A stretch of DNA of 29,596 nt, taken from contig DYEF01000090.1 of assembly GCA_020725805.1 (NCBI GenBank), positions 1 to 29,596 on the forward strand, in the 5' to 3' direction. This stretch comes from Bdellovibrio sp. (lineage in GTDB: Bacteria; Myxococcota; SpSt-1050). Under the pieces are notes generated by a model. That model did no database searches. It was not told where the DNA came from and worked only from the letters and a program-made list of their open reading frames with translations. Within the stretch, counting starts at the first letter, position 1. Every line of letters starts with the position of its first letter. This document shows, piece after piece, positions 15,687 to 23,966 of the stretch. The position numbers and the translations under genes are program-made.

Positions 15687-17891
15687 TTACCTGATATAAT
15701 TCTTCCAGTCCGACATACCGGGTCTTGATTTTGCCGTAATAAGCGAATTCTCAAAACGCAGATTCATATCCCCGAGATTTATCTCTGAACCTTTCCTGAT
15801 GAAAACCGGTATTTTGTAATACGGTGTTTCGACTCTGATTCTGACAGGACCTTTGTATTCCTTACCGGTAAAGACATCCATCCATTCACCTTCCGGAATA
15901 AAAACCTGCTTTTCCTGTGTCCCCTTCTTCCATACAGGGGCTACAAGAATATCGTCTCCGTAAAAATACTGTTCAAATTCGTCGAGAAAATCCTTGTTGT
16001 CCGGATACAGGGCAATCATTGGCCTGATTACAGGAGTTCCTTTTTTGTGTGCCTTCTCTGCCTGTCTGTACGAATATTCTATCAGGTCGGTATGCAGATT
16101 TGTGTACATAATATAGACCGCCAGCAATTCTTCATCGTAGAACGGGTCGTACGGATAACCGTTCTCATCCACAACACCACTCTGGCCGTCTGGCACCCTT
16201 GACCAGAAGGCCGCATTCAGGGTAGGACCTACTTCCATTATTGGTGTGAATGCCGAAAACTGGATCCATCTCATACATACCTCGCGGTCAGATTGTCTGC
16301 GGTACTGTGTATCATACCCGCAGGTATCAGAACCCCATATCGGGAAATTCATAAGTGCTGCTCTCTGTGCCGCAATTATGGCCGACCTGAGCCCGTATTC
16401 GGTCGGGGCGGTATCACCACCCCAGACAACCGCATTCTTCGCTGTGCCGACCCATCCGGCGCGCGGCATCACTATGAAATCCTTGACACCGGCTTTATCA
16501 AATGCCTCTCTTACAGATTTTGCATACAGGTAAGGAAAGTAATTATGATACTCCCTGTAACTCTTGCCGTTATAGTATTTGCCCGAGAAGAGGATTCCGT
16601 CCGGCACTTTTTCTTCTCCTCTGTCCAGTTTGAATCCTATAACGCCGTCCTTGATCCTTTTTATCAGGTAACTCTGCCACCAGTCTGCTGCCCCGGGGTT
16701 CGTCAGGTCGATAAGTTTTGCCTCTGGAGGAGGTGCAGGTGTAGGGTTTGTTACGAAGTATCCTTTTGATTCTCCTTCCTTTACCATTTTATCTCCCGCT
16801 GCCCATGGAGAAATCCAGAGCATAAATTTTATTCCATATGACTCGAGCCATTTAATCATTGCAACAGGGTTTGGCAGCCGCTTCTCGTCATATTCCAGAT
16901 TATCATAACCAAAGTCTCCCTCTCCCCACGGTCTGTCAATCCAGTATGCAGAGCAGGGAATATTGAGTTTCTGCATCATTACTATATCTTCTACAACCAT
17001 TGAATTGTAAGGTCCGTCGTAGGGGGTTTTGTCGAAGAAATATGGCAGGTTGTAGTGGTCGTCCCTCCATCTCAGATGTCCGAAAACAAATTTCGGGGGC
17101 ATAAGTGAGGTTCCGACGTATCCGGAATATTTTTCGGTGATCCTCAGCAGATTTTCACCGGTGAAGACAGTAAGAGGTAAGGTTGCTCCTTCATATATAA
17201 TAGCCGTTCTGTCCTCTCTTTCCGTTCCGAAGAGATATCTTCCCGGCCAGTTACTCTCGACGAAGATTCCGTATTTTGCAGTGCTTACAAAAAACGGGGA
17301 ATAGATTGATAGTGTGGGATAGGTATATAGAAGTACCTCCTGTCCTCTCAGGTTCAGTCCCTCTTTCATACCTTCCTCCCAGCTTTTGTCCTGATCTCCC
17401 TGAACCACTCTCTCCATCAGTCCGTAATATCCTTCATCGGATGTTGTGTTCAGAATGACTCCCGGTTGTTCAGAGGACAATTTCTTCTCAAGACCGAAAA
17501 GAATTTTAAGAGCACTTCCTTCGTTTTTAATGGTCAGTCTCCCCTTCCGCCCGTTTGCTGAGGATATTTCTATTACAGTACTCCCGTTTTCTGTCCCGAT
17601 AGAGTCGATTTTATTCAGAAATTCCCTTTCTGTGCGGTCTTTCTGAACGAAGAATCCTCCCCCGGCCCCGTAGTCTATCGAAAAGAGAAGTTTTCTGTTA
17701 TCTTTATTGAAAATTTCGATTTTCGGAACCTCTTTTTCAACAACGAATTCGAGCTCCTGTGTAATTACACCGGCATCCGGAGAAATCTCCGTATCCTCTG
17801 TATCTGCTGATAGATTGGAAAGGTCCCTGCCGGAACAGCTGTATAGAATAATATTCAGTGTTAACGCAGAAAAAATTATAATCCTTTTCAT
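15687..17891 (-). CDS. GH31 family alpha-glycosidase lipoprotein
   Basis: This is a membrane-anchored retaining alpha-glycosidase of family GH31 (alpha-glucosidase or alpha-xylosidase type). The 734 residues begin MKRIIIFSALTLNIILYSC, lipobox LYSC with the cysteine at 19, then an acidic linker. The (beta/alpha)8 core shows FGHLRWRDDHYN, SAYWIDRPWGEGDFGYD, KFMLWISPW, the nucleophile block FKLDRGE with D423, and the acid/base block WGGDTAP with D493. C-terminal beta strands include DDILVAPVW and FIPEGEWMDVFTG, which are typical of the family. ATG 17891 is chosen for GGAGG nine bases upstream and the perfect signal peptide; an in-frame start at 17957 would overlap the promoter. The +2 residue is Ser, compatible with outer-membrane sorting if rules resemble E. 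coli. Exact substrate is unresolved. Confidence 0.88.
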   Translation of the reverse strand: MKRIIIFSALTLNIILYSCSGRDLSNLSADTEDTEISPDAGVITQELEFVVEKEVPKIEIFNKDNRKLLFSIDYGAGGGFFVQKDRTEREFLNKIDSIGTENGSTVIEISSANGRKGRLTIKNEGSALKILFGLEKKLSSEQPGVILNTTSDEGYYGLMERVVQGDQDKSWEEGMKEGLNLRGQEVLLYTYPTLSIYSPFFVSTAKYGIFVESNWPGRYLFGTEREDRTAIIYEGATLPLTVFTGENLLRITEKYSGYVGTSLMPPKFVFGHLRWRDDHYNLPYFFDKTPYDGPYNSMVVEDIVMMQKLNIPCSAYWIDRPWGEGDFGYDNLEYDEKRLPNPVAMIKWLESYGIKFMLWISPWAAGDKMVKEGESKGYFVTNPTPAPPPEAKLIDLTNPGAADWWQSYLIKRIKDGVIGFKLDRGEEKVPDGILFSGKYYNGKSYREYHNYFPYLYAKSVREAFDKAGVKDFIVMPRAGWVGTAKNAVVWGGDTAPTEYGLRSAIIAAQRAALMNFPIWGSDTCGYDTQYRRQSDREVCMRWIQFSAFTPIMEVGPTLNAAFWSRVPDGQSGVVDENGYPYDPFYDEELLAVYIMYTNLHTDLIEYSYRQAEKAHKKGTPVIRPMIALYPDNKDFLDEFEQYFYGDDILVAPVWKKGTQEKQVFIPEGEWMDVFTGKEYKGPVRIRVETPYYKIPVFIRKGSEINLGDMNLRFENSLITAKSRPGMSDWKNYIR

Positions 17892-17924
17892 CAGAATAAA
17901 CCTCCGTAAAACAGGATGAGGCAA

Positions 17925-17953
17925 ATGATACTTGGTTTCACATTGTCTGTCAA
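17925..17953 (-). promoter_or_regulatory. Sigma70-type promoter for the GH31 gene
   Basis: On the - strand a perfect TTGACA (17953-17948) and TATCAT (17930-17925) are separated by 17 bases, 33 bases upstream of the ATG at 17891. It lies back to back with the promoter for the gene at 18038. Confidence 0.7.
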
Positions 17954-17975
17954 TCAACTTTGGTTCTGAAAAGAG

Positions 17976-18004
17976 TTGTTAATATATGATAGTGGTGATA
18001 GAAT
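17976..18004 (+). promoter_or_regulatory. Sigma70-type promoter for the InlB-like repeat protein gene
   Basis: TTGTTA (17976-17981) and TAGAAT (17999-18004) are separated by 17 bases, 33 bases upstream of the ATG at 18038. It diverges from the GH31 promoter. Confidence 0.6.
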
Positions 18005-18037
18005 ATCTGCTACATTCTGTTTCAGGAGGTTTGTCAG

Positions 18038-20011
18038 ATGACTTCTCTGAGGTTGGTTCTTGCTTTCTGTCTTGCTGTTCTTCCCGTTTCTGAGCTTGCT
18101 GCCGAGGGGGGAGTATTCAGTCCGAGGATAGCATATTCGGACAAGAGTATGAAATTTTTATCTGTATTTGCGGAAAAATATACCCAGAACGAAGGTCTGC
18201 GCGGACTCTTCATAGATAAGAGAGGCGATGCAAAAACGCCATTTTTCATCTCAAAGAATCTGATAATAAAACATACCGTAACCTACGCAGGTTCAAAGGA
18301 TATATTTCTGGTCCCTTATCATTATTGCAAAACCGGTTGTGTACTTGAGGGGCAGATTGTCTATTCAGACGGTAGCATTCTTGATACTCCCGTTCAGATT
18401 GCCATAAATACATACGGCTTTGGCAAGGTAGTTGCGGCCGCTGATGATGCTGCCTCGAGATTTCTTGTGGTCTGGCTGGATTACAGAAGCAGGTCAAATC
18501 CCCAGATTTTCGGAAGGTATATAAATTACGACGGGACAGTGACAGAGCCGGAGGTTGTACTTATGAAGACCGCAACTACTCTTTCGGACTTCGGCCTCGT
18601 CAGGGATAGTGCAAATAACAGATTTCTCTTTGTCTATTCAAGTAGTGACGTAAACGGATTCGGTGTTTTTGCACAGATAATAAATGACAACCTTACGCCG
18701 GACAGGACAGTAAAGGCAGCTGTTTCGAATGATTACAGTTGTAATGTTTCTCCGGCATATAGTGCAAAGGACAGACTCCTTTTTGTGGCATATTCGGACT
18801 ATCTGGCAGGGGTGAGTGCTTACAATATAAAGGCATTTACGCTCGATGAGAATCTGAAGGTCTTCTATACGGTAGATATCACGAGTGATTCGTTGCACAA
18901 CAGATATCCCGATACTGCATATAATCCGTTTATGAATAGCTTTGTTGTAACTTATATGACAAAGCCTCCCCAGGGAACTATTTCGAATGTGGCCCTGAGT
19001 TCCGTCAATGTGGCTGACGGCAAAATTGTGGATAAGTATCTTATGGACAAGACCGGAAAACTTACAATTATGAATCCGTCGGTTGCCGTAAATACTCTGT
19101 GCCCCAACGGAGTGGTTCTCTGTGAAAATTATGATGCACTGACCCTTGAAAACAGTCTGGGGAAATATTTTTTCGGTGATTTATGCCGTTTTGCTCTTAG
19201 TGTGACGAAGAAGGGAGACGGGAGCGGAAAGGTATTATCCGAACCCGCCGGTATCGACTGTGGTTCAGTATGCAGCGCTGAATATACAGACGGGGATAGT
19301 ATAAAACTCACGGCGATTCCCGATGAGAGCTCCTTATTTGCATCTTTCAGCGGCACACAGTGTATCGACGAGCCCGTATGTTCAGTCGTTGTGGATTCTG
19401 AAAAGAAGGTAGAGGCAGAGTTCATCCTGAAGACATTTATGATAAAAACGACTGCCGGACCGGGTGGTAAGGTTTTGCCCGAAAATCCGTTTGTCAAATA
19501 TGGTGCAGGTCAGAAAGTTGATATTATCCCCGACAACGGATATGTGATTGAGGATGTGCTGGTTGACAATATTTCGGCAGGGGCGGTTAGTTCGTATAGT
19601 TTTACGAATGTGACTTCGGACCACACTCTTTCGGCTACATTCAGACAGGAGAAGATTTTTTATAAGATATCTGCTTCTGCATCAGAGGGAGGTAGCATCA
19701 GTCCGTCAGGTGATATTCAGGTCGGAGCAGGGGAGAGTATAACCTTTCAGATTACTCCGTCAAACGGGTATTATCTTTCATATGCCGAAGTGGATGGCGA
19801 GAATATCGGCAAAGTGAATACATATACATTTACGAACATTGACAGGGACCATACCATATATGCTAGATTTGAACCCCATCTTGACGAATGGGATATCGAC
19901 GGAGGGACAAAAGATGTCACAGATGATTCCACTGGTCCGGATTCGGGCTCATTGGTAACTGAGGTTAAGAACGGCAAGGATTCGGGCTGCGGATGTTCTT
20001 TGCTTGAATAA
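18038..20011 (+). CDS. Secreted propeller protein with three divergent InlB-type repeats and a Cys-rich tail
   Basis: A Sec signal peptide (MTSLRLVLAFCLAVLPVSELAAEGG) starts this 657-residue exported protein. Residues about 60-385 contain propeller-like repeats with strands such as SRFLVVWLDYRS, NRFLFVYSSSDVNGFG and DRLLFVAYSDYL, each followed by a turn naming a period-like segment. Three copies of a divergent InlB B-repeat-like domain follow, at about 388-460, 468-535 and 546-613. They share a GxGGxVxP-like opening, GAGxxVxIxPxxGY and a closing DHTxxAxF. The first copy carries extra cysteines (CGSVCS, CIDEPVCS). The tail is acidic and ends SGCGCSLLE. Such proteins are usually surface or secreted adhesins or binding proteins. 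GAGG twelve bases upstream supports the ATG. No enzyme motif is seen. Confidence 0.68.
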   Translation: MTSLRLVLAFCLAVLPVSELAAEGGVFSPRIAYSDKSMKFLSVFAEKYTQNEGLRGLFIDKRGDAKTPFFISKNLIIKHTVTYAGSKDIFLVPYHYCKTGCVLEGQIVYSDGSILDTPVQIAINTYGFGKVVAAADDAASRFLVVWLDYRSRSNPQIFGRYINYDGTVTEPEVVLMKTATTLSDFGLVRDSANNRFLFVYSSSDVNGFGVFAQIINDNLTPDRTVKAAVSNDYSCNVSPAYSAKDRLLFVAYSDYLAGVSAYNIKAFTLDENLKVFYTVDITSDSLHNRYPDTAYNPFMNSFVVTYMTKPPQGTISNVALSSVNVADGKIVDKYLMDKTGKLTIMNPSVAVNTLCPNGVVLCENYDALTLENSLGKYFFGDLCRFALSVTKKGDGSGKVLSEPAGIDCGSVCSAEYTDGDSIKLTAIPDESSLFASFSGTQCIDEPVCSVVVDSEKKVEAEFILKTFMIKTTAGPGGKVLPENPFVKYGAGQKVDIIPDNGYVIEDVLVDNISAGAVSSYSFTNVTSDHTLSATFRQEKIFYKISASASEGGSISPSGDIQVGAGESITFQITPSNGYYLSYAEVDGENIGKVNTYTFTNIDRDHTIYARFEPHLDEWDIDGGTKDVTDDSTGPDSGSLVTEVKNGKDSGCGCSLLE

Positions 20012-20020
20012 GGTTGGATT

Positions 20021-20051
20021 TTGTTTCACAAACAGTTTGAAATTTGATAAT
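20021..20051 (+). promoter_or_regulatory. Possible promoter for the thioredoxin/TPR gene
   Basis: TTGTTT (20021-20026) and GATAAT (20046-20051) lie 34 bases before the ATG at 20086. The spacer is 19 bases, longer than ideal, so the call is tentative. The -35 overlaps a small inverted repeat, TTTGT-TTC-ACAAA. Confidence 0.4.
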
Positions 20052-20085
20052 ATCCTGTTTCATTAACCGTTGACGGAGGTATCTG

Positions 20086-21129
20086 ATGAACCTTAAAAAA
20101 ATGATTCTTATCGTTTTGGCAATTCTTGTCCAGTCTTCATTGCTCTATGCTGCCGAATTGACTTCTGAAAAGTGTGACCTGACGCATCTCAGGAGTCTGG
20201 CTTCACAGAAGAACACCAATATAGTGATAAACTTTTATGCCTACTGGTGTCCTGCCTGCCGCGAACTTTATAAGAAGGTGCTGACAACGGACGGGGTCAA
20301 GGGGATTCTTTCTGATTATGTCTTTACCCGCTGTAACGGAGAGGAGGGTGAGGGAGAGAAATTATTCAATCAGTACAAAATTACCGCTTTTCCGACACTT
20401 CTGATTCTGGATTCAGGCGGGAAGGAACTCGACAGGCTTGTTGATGAGATAGATGAACAGAAGATAAAGAAGACTCTTGAGCAGGCAAAGAGCGGGAAGA
20501 GTGAACTCGATGAGCTTGCAAAGAAGTCCGATGCCAATCCAAAGGATATTGACCTGATGTTCAATGTCTGTATGTCGTATATTTTCCGGTCAGACAGGGA
20601 GAAATCCAAGAAATACTGTGAGAAGATTCTGAAAGCAGACCAGAAGAACGAGAAGGGTTATGCATCACAGGTACTTCTTTCTCTCGGCAAATATCTGTAT
20701 TTCAGGGGAATCAAGGATTATGACCTTGCCGCGGCTCATCTTGAGCAGGTAATCAAACTCTTCCCCGAATCAAAAGAGGCAAAATCGGCCTTTATATTTC
20801 TGATATGTTCCTACGTCAAGGGAGGGAAAGAGGGTGTTGCGGTAATGAAACTCAGGGAACTCGTCAAGAAAAGTCCTAATACCAAGGAGCCTTATAAGAC
20901 ATTTGCGTATGTGAGCTGGAAGAATAAATGGAGAATAGACCAGGGCATCGAGAATGCAAAAAAGGCAACTGACCTCGACCCGTCTGATGACGATGCGTGG
21001 GATTTGCTCGCGGAGTTATATTTTCTCAAGGGGAACAAGGAAGAGGCCGTAAAGGCTATCGACGAGGCCATCAGACTGAAGCCCTCGGAGGAGTATTACA
21101 AAGAGCAGAAGGAGAGATTCTCCAAATAG
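20086..21129 (+). CDS. Periplasmic thioredoxin-fold protein with TPR repeats
   Basis: A 347-residue exported protein. MNLKKMILIVLAILVQSSLLYA is a Sec signal peptide. Residues about 30-140 form a thioredoxin fold with the redox motif WCPAC (54-58), preceded by NFYAY and followed by the cis-proline strand ITAFPTLLIL. The central residues differ from the CGPC of thioredoxin and the CPHC of DsbA. Residues about 155-345 are helical TPR-like repeats, the clearest being the last two (IDQGIENAKKATDLDPSD and GNKEEAVKAIDEAIRLKPS). It probably reduces or rearranges disulfides in exported proteins and uses the TPRs to bind partners. The Cys-rich lipoprotein encoded nearby is an obvious candidate client, by inference only. 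GGAGG 6 to 7 bases before the ATG supports the start. Confidence 0.82.
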   Translation: MNLKKMILIVLAILVQSSLLYAAELTSEKCDLTHLRSLASQKNTNIVINFYAYWCPACRELYKKVLTTDGVKGILSDYVFTRCNGEEGEGEKLFNQYKITAFPTLLILDSGGKELDRLVDEIDEQKIKKTLEQAKSGKSELDELAKKSDANPKDIDLMFNVCMSYIFRSDREKSKKYCEKILKADQKNEKGYASQVLLSLGKYLYFRGIKDYDLAAAHLEQVIKLFPESKEAKSAFIFLICSYVKGGKEGVAVMKLRELVKKSPNTKEPYKTFAYVSWKNKWRIDQGIENAKKATDLDPSDDDAWDLLAELYFLKGNKEEAVKAIDEAIRLKPSEEYYKEQKERFSK

Positions 21130-21151
21130 AGCATTAAAAGACCGAAAACAG

Positions 21152-21180
21152 TTGCATTAAAAATTTAATTTTGATATACC
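21152..21180 (+). promoter_or_regulatory. Sigma70-type promoter for the acyl-CoA ligase gene
   Basis: TTGCAT (21152-21157) and TATACC (21175-21180) are separated by 17 bases, 58 bases upstream of the ATG at 21239. It is the only good promoter match in the 109-base gap after the TPR gene. Confidence 0.55.
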
Positions 21181-21238
21181 TTTTGATGTTCCTAAATGGT
21201 TATGGGGGGGCGAGAAACTTTTTGCAAGGGAGAGTGCA

Positions 21239-23002
21239 ATGGACAAGAGATTTTATGTTGATGAAAGTAAACCCTGGTTCAAAAAAGAGGCAGGCTGGCC
21301 CGACGAAGTCCCGAAGAATATCGAATTCCCGGACACTCCGCTGGGTGATATGCTGAGGGAGACTGCAAAAAACTATCCCGATTACAGAGTTATCTATTTT
21401 CTGGGCAAAAGCATAACATACAGGGAGCTGAACGACTATGTCGACAGAGTGGCTTCTGCATTCCATAAACTGGGTATCAGAAAGGGAGATGTAGTGGCCC
21501 TGATGTTGCCGAATTCGATTCAGTACGTCATCTGCTATTATGCCACTGTGAGACTGGGAGCGATTGTATCAGGAATAAACCCGACCTATAAGCCTGCCGA
21601 GGTCCTTCATCAGATTAAAACTATCGGTGCCAAGGCCCTTGTGGTTCTGGACAACCTTTACGAACAGACTATTGCCCCGATAATAGACAAGACTGATATC
21701 AAGATTCTTATCGGCACCAATATTGCTGATTTTCTGGACCTTGGTTTTGTTAAGGAGTTTTTAGGTAAGCTCCTCAATAAAATTCCGAGCGGCAGGCTTC
21801 CTTCAGGGACGCTTATGCTCCGTTCACTTGCAAAATATTCTGTAAATCTGCCGGATGTCAAAATTGACCCCGATGATACGGCAACATATATTATGACCGG
21901 AGGTACAACCGGTGTGCCGAAGGCGGCGGTGCTAACCCATCGTAATCTTGTCGCAAATGCCCTCCAGTCGAAGGCATGGCTCTATAAGGCAAAACCGGGC
22001 GTAGGTGTAATAGGTGTTATCCCGCTCTTCCATTCCTTTGCAATGACCTGTGTAATGAATATCTCGATATGTAACGGCGGCTGGATGCTTTTATACCCGA
22101 GGCCTCCCAAGACAGATGATATGCTGGCGGATATCGAAAAACTCGCAACGGGTGACGGACTTATGTATGTCGGGGCAGAGATTCTCTTCAAGCGTCTTGC
22201 CGAATACCCCGATATCGCAAAGTACAATCTGGGAGGCAAACTGTCGCTCTGTGTGTCCGGTGCCGGACCTCTGCACAGACCTGTTCAGGAGGCCTTTGAG
22301 AAGAGCACAGGTGCAAGGCTGGTTGAGGGTTACGGACTTACCGAGGCGTCCCCCGTGGTCAGTGCCGGACCCTTCTGGGGAAACAGGAAGATCGGTTCAA
22401 TAGGTCTGCCCTTCCCCGGGACCGAGTGGAAGATAGTTGACCCGGTAGACCCCAATAAGGAGATGCCTCAGGGTGAGATAGGTGAACTCGCGGTAGCCGG
22501 ACCTCAGGTTATGAAGGGTTATCTCAACCGCCCCGATGAGACAGCGGAGACGATAGTCGAAATGAATGGTAAAAAGTGGCTGCTCACAGGAGATTTGGGA
22601 TTTATGGATGAGGGCGGGGCAGTATTTTTAAGGGACAGGAAGAAACAGCTCATCAAACATAAAGGTTATTCTGTCTTCCCGAAAGAGGTTGAGGAACTTG
22701 TGGGGAATAACGAACACGTCTCCGAAGTGGCGGTAGCAGGTATTCCTGACGAGGTTGAAGGCGAGGTAATAAAGGCATGGGTAGTGCTCAAGCCGGAATC
22801 AGAAGGCAAAATTACCGAAGAGGAGCTTCTGAAGTGGTGCAGGGACAATATGACTCATTACAAGGTTCCGAAATATATAGAGTTCAGGAAGGACCTCCCG
22901 AAGACTCTCGTAGGGAAGGTCTTAAGAAGAGAACTTCAGGAGAACGACCCGCTTTACAAAAAGGTGATGGAGGCAAGAAAGGCGAAGGAAGAAAAGAAGT
23001 AA
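21239..23002 (+). CDS. Acyl-CoA ligase of the AMP-binding superfamily (FadD-like)
   Basis: This cytoplasmic or membrane-associated adenylating enzyme activates a carboxylic acid, probably a long-chain fatty acid, with ATP and CoA. The 587 residues carry the superfamily core motifs: phosphate-binding loop MTGGTTGVPKAAVLTH near 219-234, VIPLFHSFAM, the A5 block GYGLTEASPV, the A7 block LTGDLGFMD, the hinge RDRKKQLIKHKGYSVFPKEVEEL, and the C-terminal lysine segment LPKTLVGKVLRREL. The hinge and FHSFA region resemble long-chain acyl-CoA synthetases more than acetyl-CoA synthetase, but chain length cannot be read from the sequence. AGGGAGAG before the ATG acts as ribosome-binding site. An acylphosphatase gene follows 33 bases later and is probably co-transcribed. 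Confidence 0.9.
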   Translation: MDKRFYVDESKPWFKKEAGWPDEVPKNIEFPDTPLGDMLRETAKNYPDYRVIYFLGKSITYRELNDYVDRVASAFHKLGIRKGDVVALMLPNSIQYVICYYATVRLGAIVSGINPTYKPAEVLHQIKTIGAKALVVLDNLYEQTIAPIIDKTDIKILIGTNIADFLDLGFVKEFLGKLLNKIPSGRLPSGTLMLRSLAKYSVNLPDVKIDPDDTATYIMTGGTTGVPKAAVLTHRNLVANALQSKAWLYKAKPGVGVIGVIPLFHSFAMTCVMNISICNGGWMLLYPRPPKTDDMLADIEKLATGDGLMYVGAEILFKRLAEYPDIAKYNLGGKLSLCVSGAGPLHRPVQEAFEKSTGARLVEGYGLTEASPVVSAGPFWGNRKIGSIGLPFPGTEWKIVDPVDPNKEMPQGEIGELAVAGPQVMKGYLNRPDETAETIVEMNGKKWLLTGDLGFMDEGGAVFLRDRKKQLIKHKGYSVFPKEVEELVGNNEHVSEVAVAGIPDEVEGEVIKAWVVLKPESEGKITEEELLKWCRDNMTHYKVPKYIEFRKDLPKTLVGKVLRRELQENDPLYKKVMEARKAKEEKK

Positions 23003-23035
23003 TCTGTTTACCACGGTTTTAAGAGCGGTTTTTTG

Positions 23036-23314
23036 ATGGCAGAAGAGATTGCTGTTCGTTTCAGGGTTACAGGAGTTGTGCAGGGTGTGGCCTTCAGATA
23101 TTATGCACAGAAAACGGCATATTCACTCGGTGTGTCAGGATGGATAAGAAATCTCAGGGATGGTTCTGTTGAGGGTCTTGCCGAAGGGAGCAAGTCCGGG
23201 GTTAATGCCTTTATCGAGTGGTGCAAAAAGGGTCCACCCTCTGCAAAAGTCGAGCAGGTTATAACCGAATATGTCCCGTTTTCAAATACTGAAGGGTTCG
23301 AGATAAGACGTTGA
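23036..23314 (+). CDS. acyP: Acylphosphatase
   Basis: This small cytoplasmic enzyme of 92 residues hydrolyses acyl phosphates. The signature loop GVVQGVAFRYYAQ carries catalytic R21, and GWIRNLRDGSVEG carries catalytic N39. The fold continues with VNAFIEWCKKGPPSAKV and ends in the strand EGFEIRR. The length is standard for the family. ATG 23036 is used; an in-frame TTG at 23033 precedes it directly and is less likely. The ribosome-binding site is weak (AAGAG at 23021), which suggests dependence on the upstream acyl-CoA ligase. It could remove mixed anhydrides, but a metabolic link to the ligase is only inferred from position. Its stop lies three bases from the end of the convergent DUF3106-like gene. 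Confidence 0.93.
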   Translation: MAEEIAVRFRVTGVVQGVAFRYYAQKTAYSLGVSGWIRNLRDGSVEGLAEGSKSGVNAFIEWCKKGPPSAKVEQVITEYVPFSNTEGFEIRR

Positions 23315-23317
23315 TGA

Positions 23318-23752
23318 TTACTGGGGCTTTTGCTTCTTCTCCCGTGCCTTTTCTCTGATTGCCTCTTTTTGTTCGGGGGATAGTTTTTTGTATTTGTTGT
23401 ATAGCTTTTTGAGTTTCTCCCGTTTTTCCTTCGGCAGGTTCTGATATTTCTTGTACTGGGCCTTTATCTTTATCTTCTCGTCTTCGGAGAGTTTGCTGTA
23501 ATACATATATGCATTTCTGATCTTTTCTCTCTCTTCGTTGCTCAGGCGCTTGAACTTCTGATAGTTTTCCAGTATCTCCTTCTGCTTTTCAGGGCTTAAG
23601 GATTTGAATTTGAGGTATCTCGCCTTGAGTTCCTTCTTCTCGCTCTCGGGTAGCTTGCTGTATTCTGTACGGTTTTCATCTGCATAAATATCTGCGGCCG
23701 AAATAAGGAAAAGAAAGATTAGGGCAAAAATAAATTTATTCATCTTCTTCAT
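23318..23752 (-). CDS. Exported DUF3106-like protein with six 18-residue repeats
   Basis: The 144-residue chain has a signal peptide (MNKFIFALIFLFLISAADIYA) and then, from residue 32 to 139, six head-to-tail repeats of exactly 18 residues. Each is built on xxLSPExxEKIxxxYxKY, as in KSLSPEKQKEILENYQKF. This resembles DUF3106 proteins, and the LSPEQ-like turns recall the LTxxQ motifs of CpxP and Spy-type periplasmic proteins. The repeats are rich in Lys and Glu, predicted helical, with a likely net positive charge. It is the last gene of the sigma/anti-sigma operon, starting inside the preceding gene (overlap 17 bases). An alternative ATG at 23743 would give a cleaner signal peptide. The function is unknown. 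I infer a periplasmic sensor or binding partner. Confidence 0.75.
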   Translation of the reverse strand: MKKMNKFIFALIFLFLISAADIYADENRTEYSKLPESEKKELKARYLKFKSLSPEKQKEILENYQKFKRLSNEEREKIRNAYMYYSKLSEDEKIKIKAQYKKYQNLPKEKREKLKKLYNKYKKLSPEQKEAIREKAREKKQKPQ

Positions 23753-23966
23753 AATCCATCATCTCCGATATTTCTTCGAATTCTCTCAGGTTTTCCACAA
23801 GGTTCAGATTTTTCAGCAAATCGAGATTCCTGATTATTTCTTCCTCTATATCATTCTCCGTTATTGTCTGAATCGGCGATTCTTCATCGTCAATTTTGTT
23901 GTTCTGTGCGTTCAGGGACAGGGGAATTACCAGTATCAAAAAGAGTATCAGGTGACTAAATTTCAT
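23736..23966 (-). CDS. Small exported acidic protein copying the anti-sigma tail
   Basis: A 76-residue protein with signal peptide MKFSHLILFLILVIPLSLNA. The mature part is very acidic and ends with EIIRNLDLLKNLNLVENL followed by an FEEISEMMD segment. This matches, almost position by position, the C-terminal tail of the upstream anti-sigma factor (EIISDLELFSNLDIIENL, then LEELNEVID). No named domain is recognised. GAGG nine bases before ATG 23966 supports this start, which lies inside the anti-sigma gene (overlap 11 bases). An in-frame upstream start at 23981 would add five residues before the signal peptide and is less likely. The shared tail suggests that both proteins bind the same periplasmic partner. 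Confidence 0.65.
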   Translation of the reverse strand: MKFSHLILFLILVIPLSLNAQNNKIDDEESPIQTITENDIEEEIIRNLDLLKNLNLVENLREFEEISEMMDYEEDE

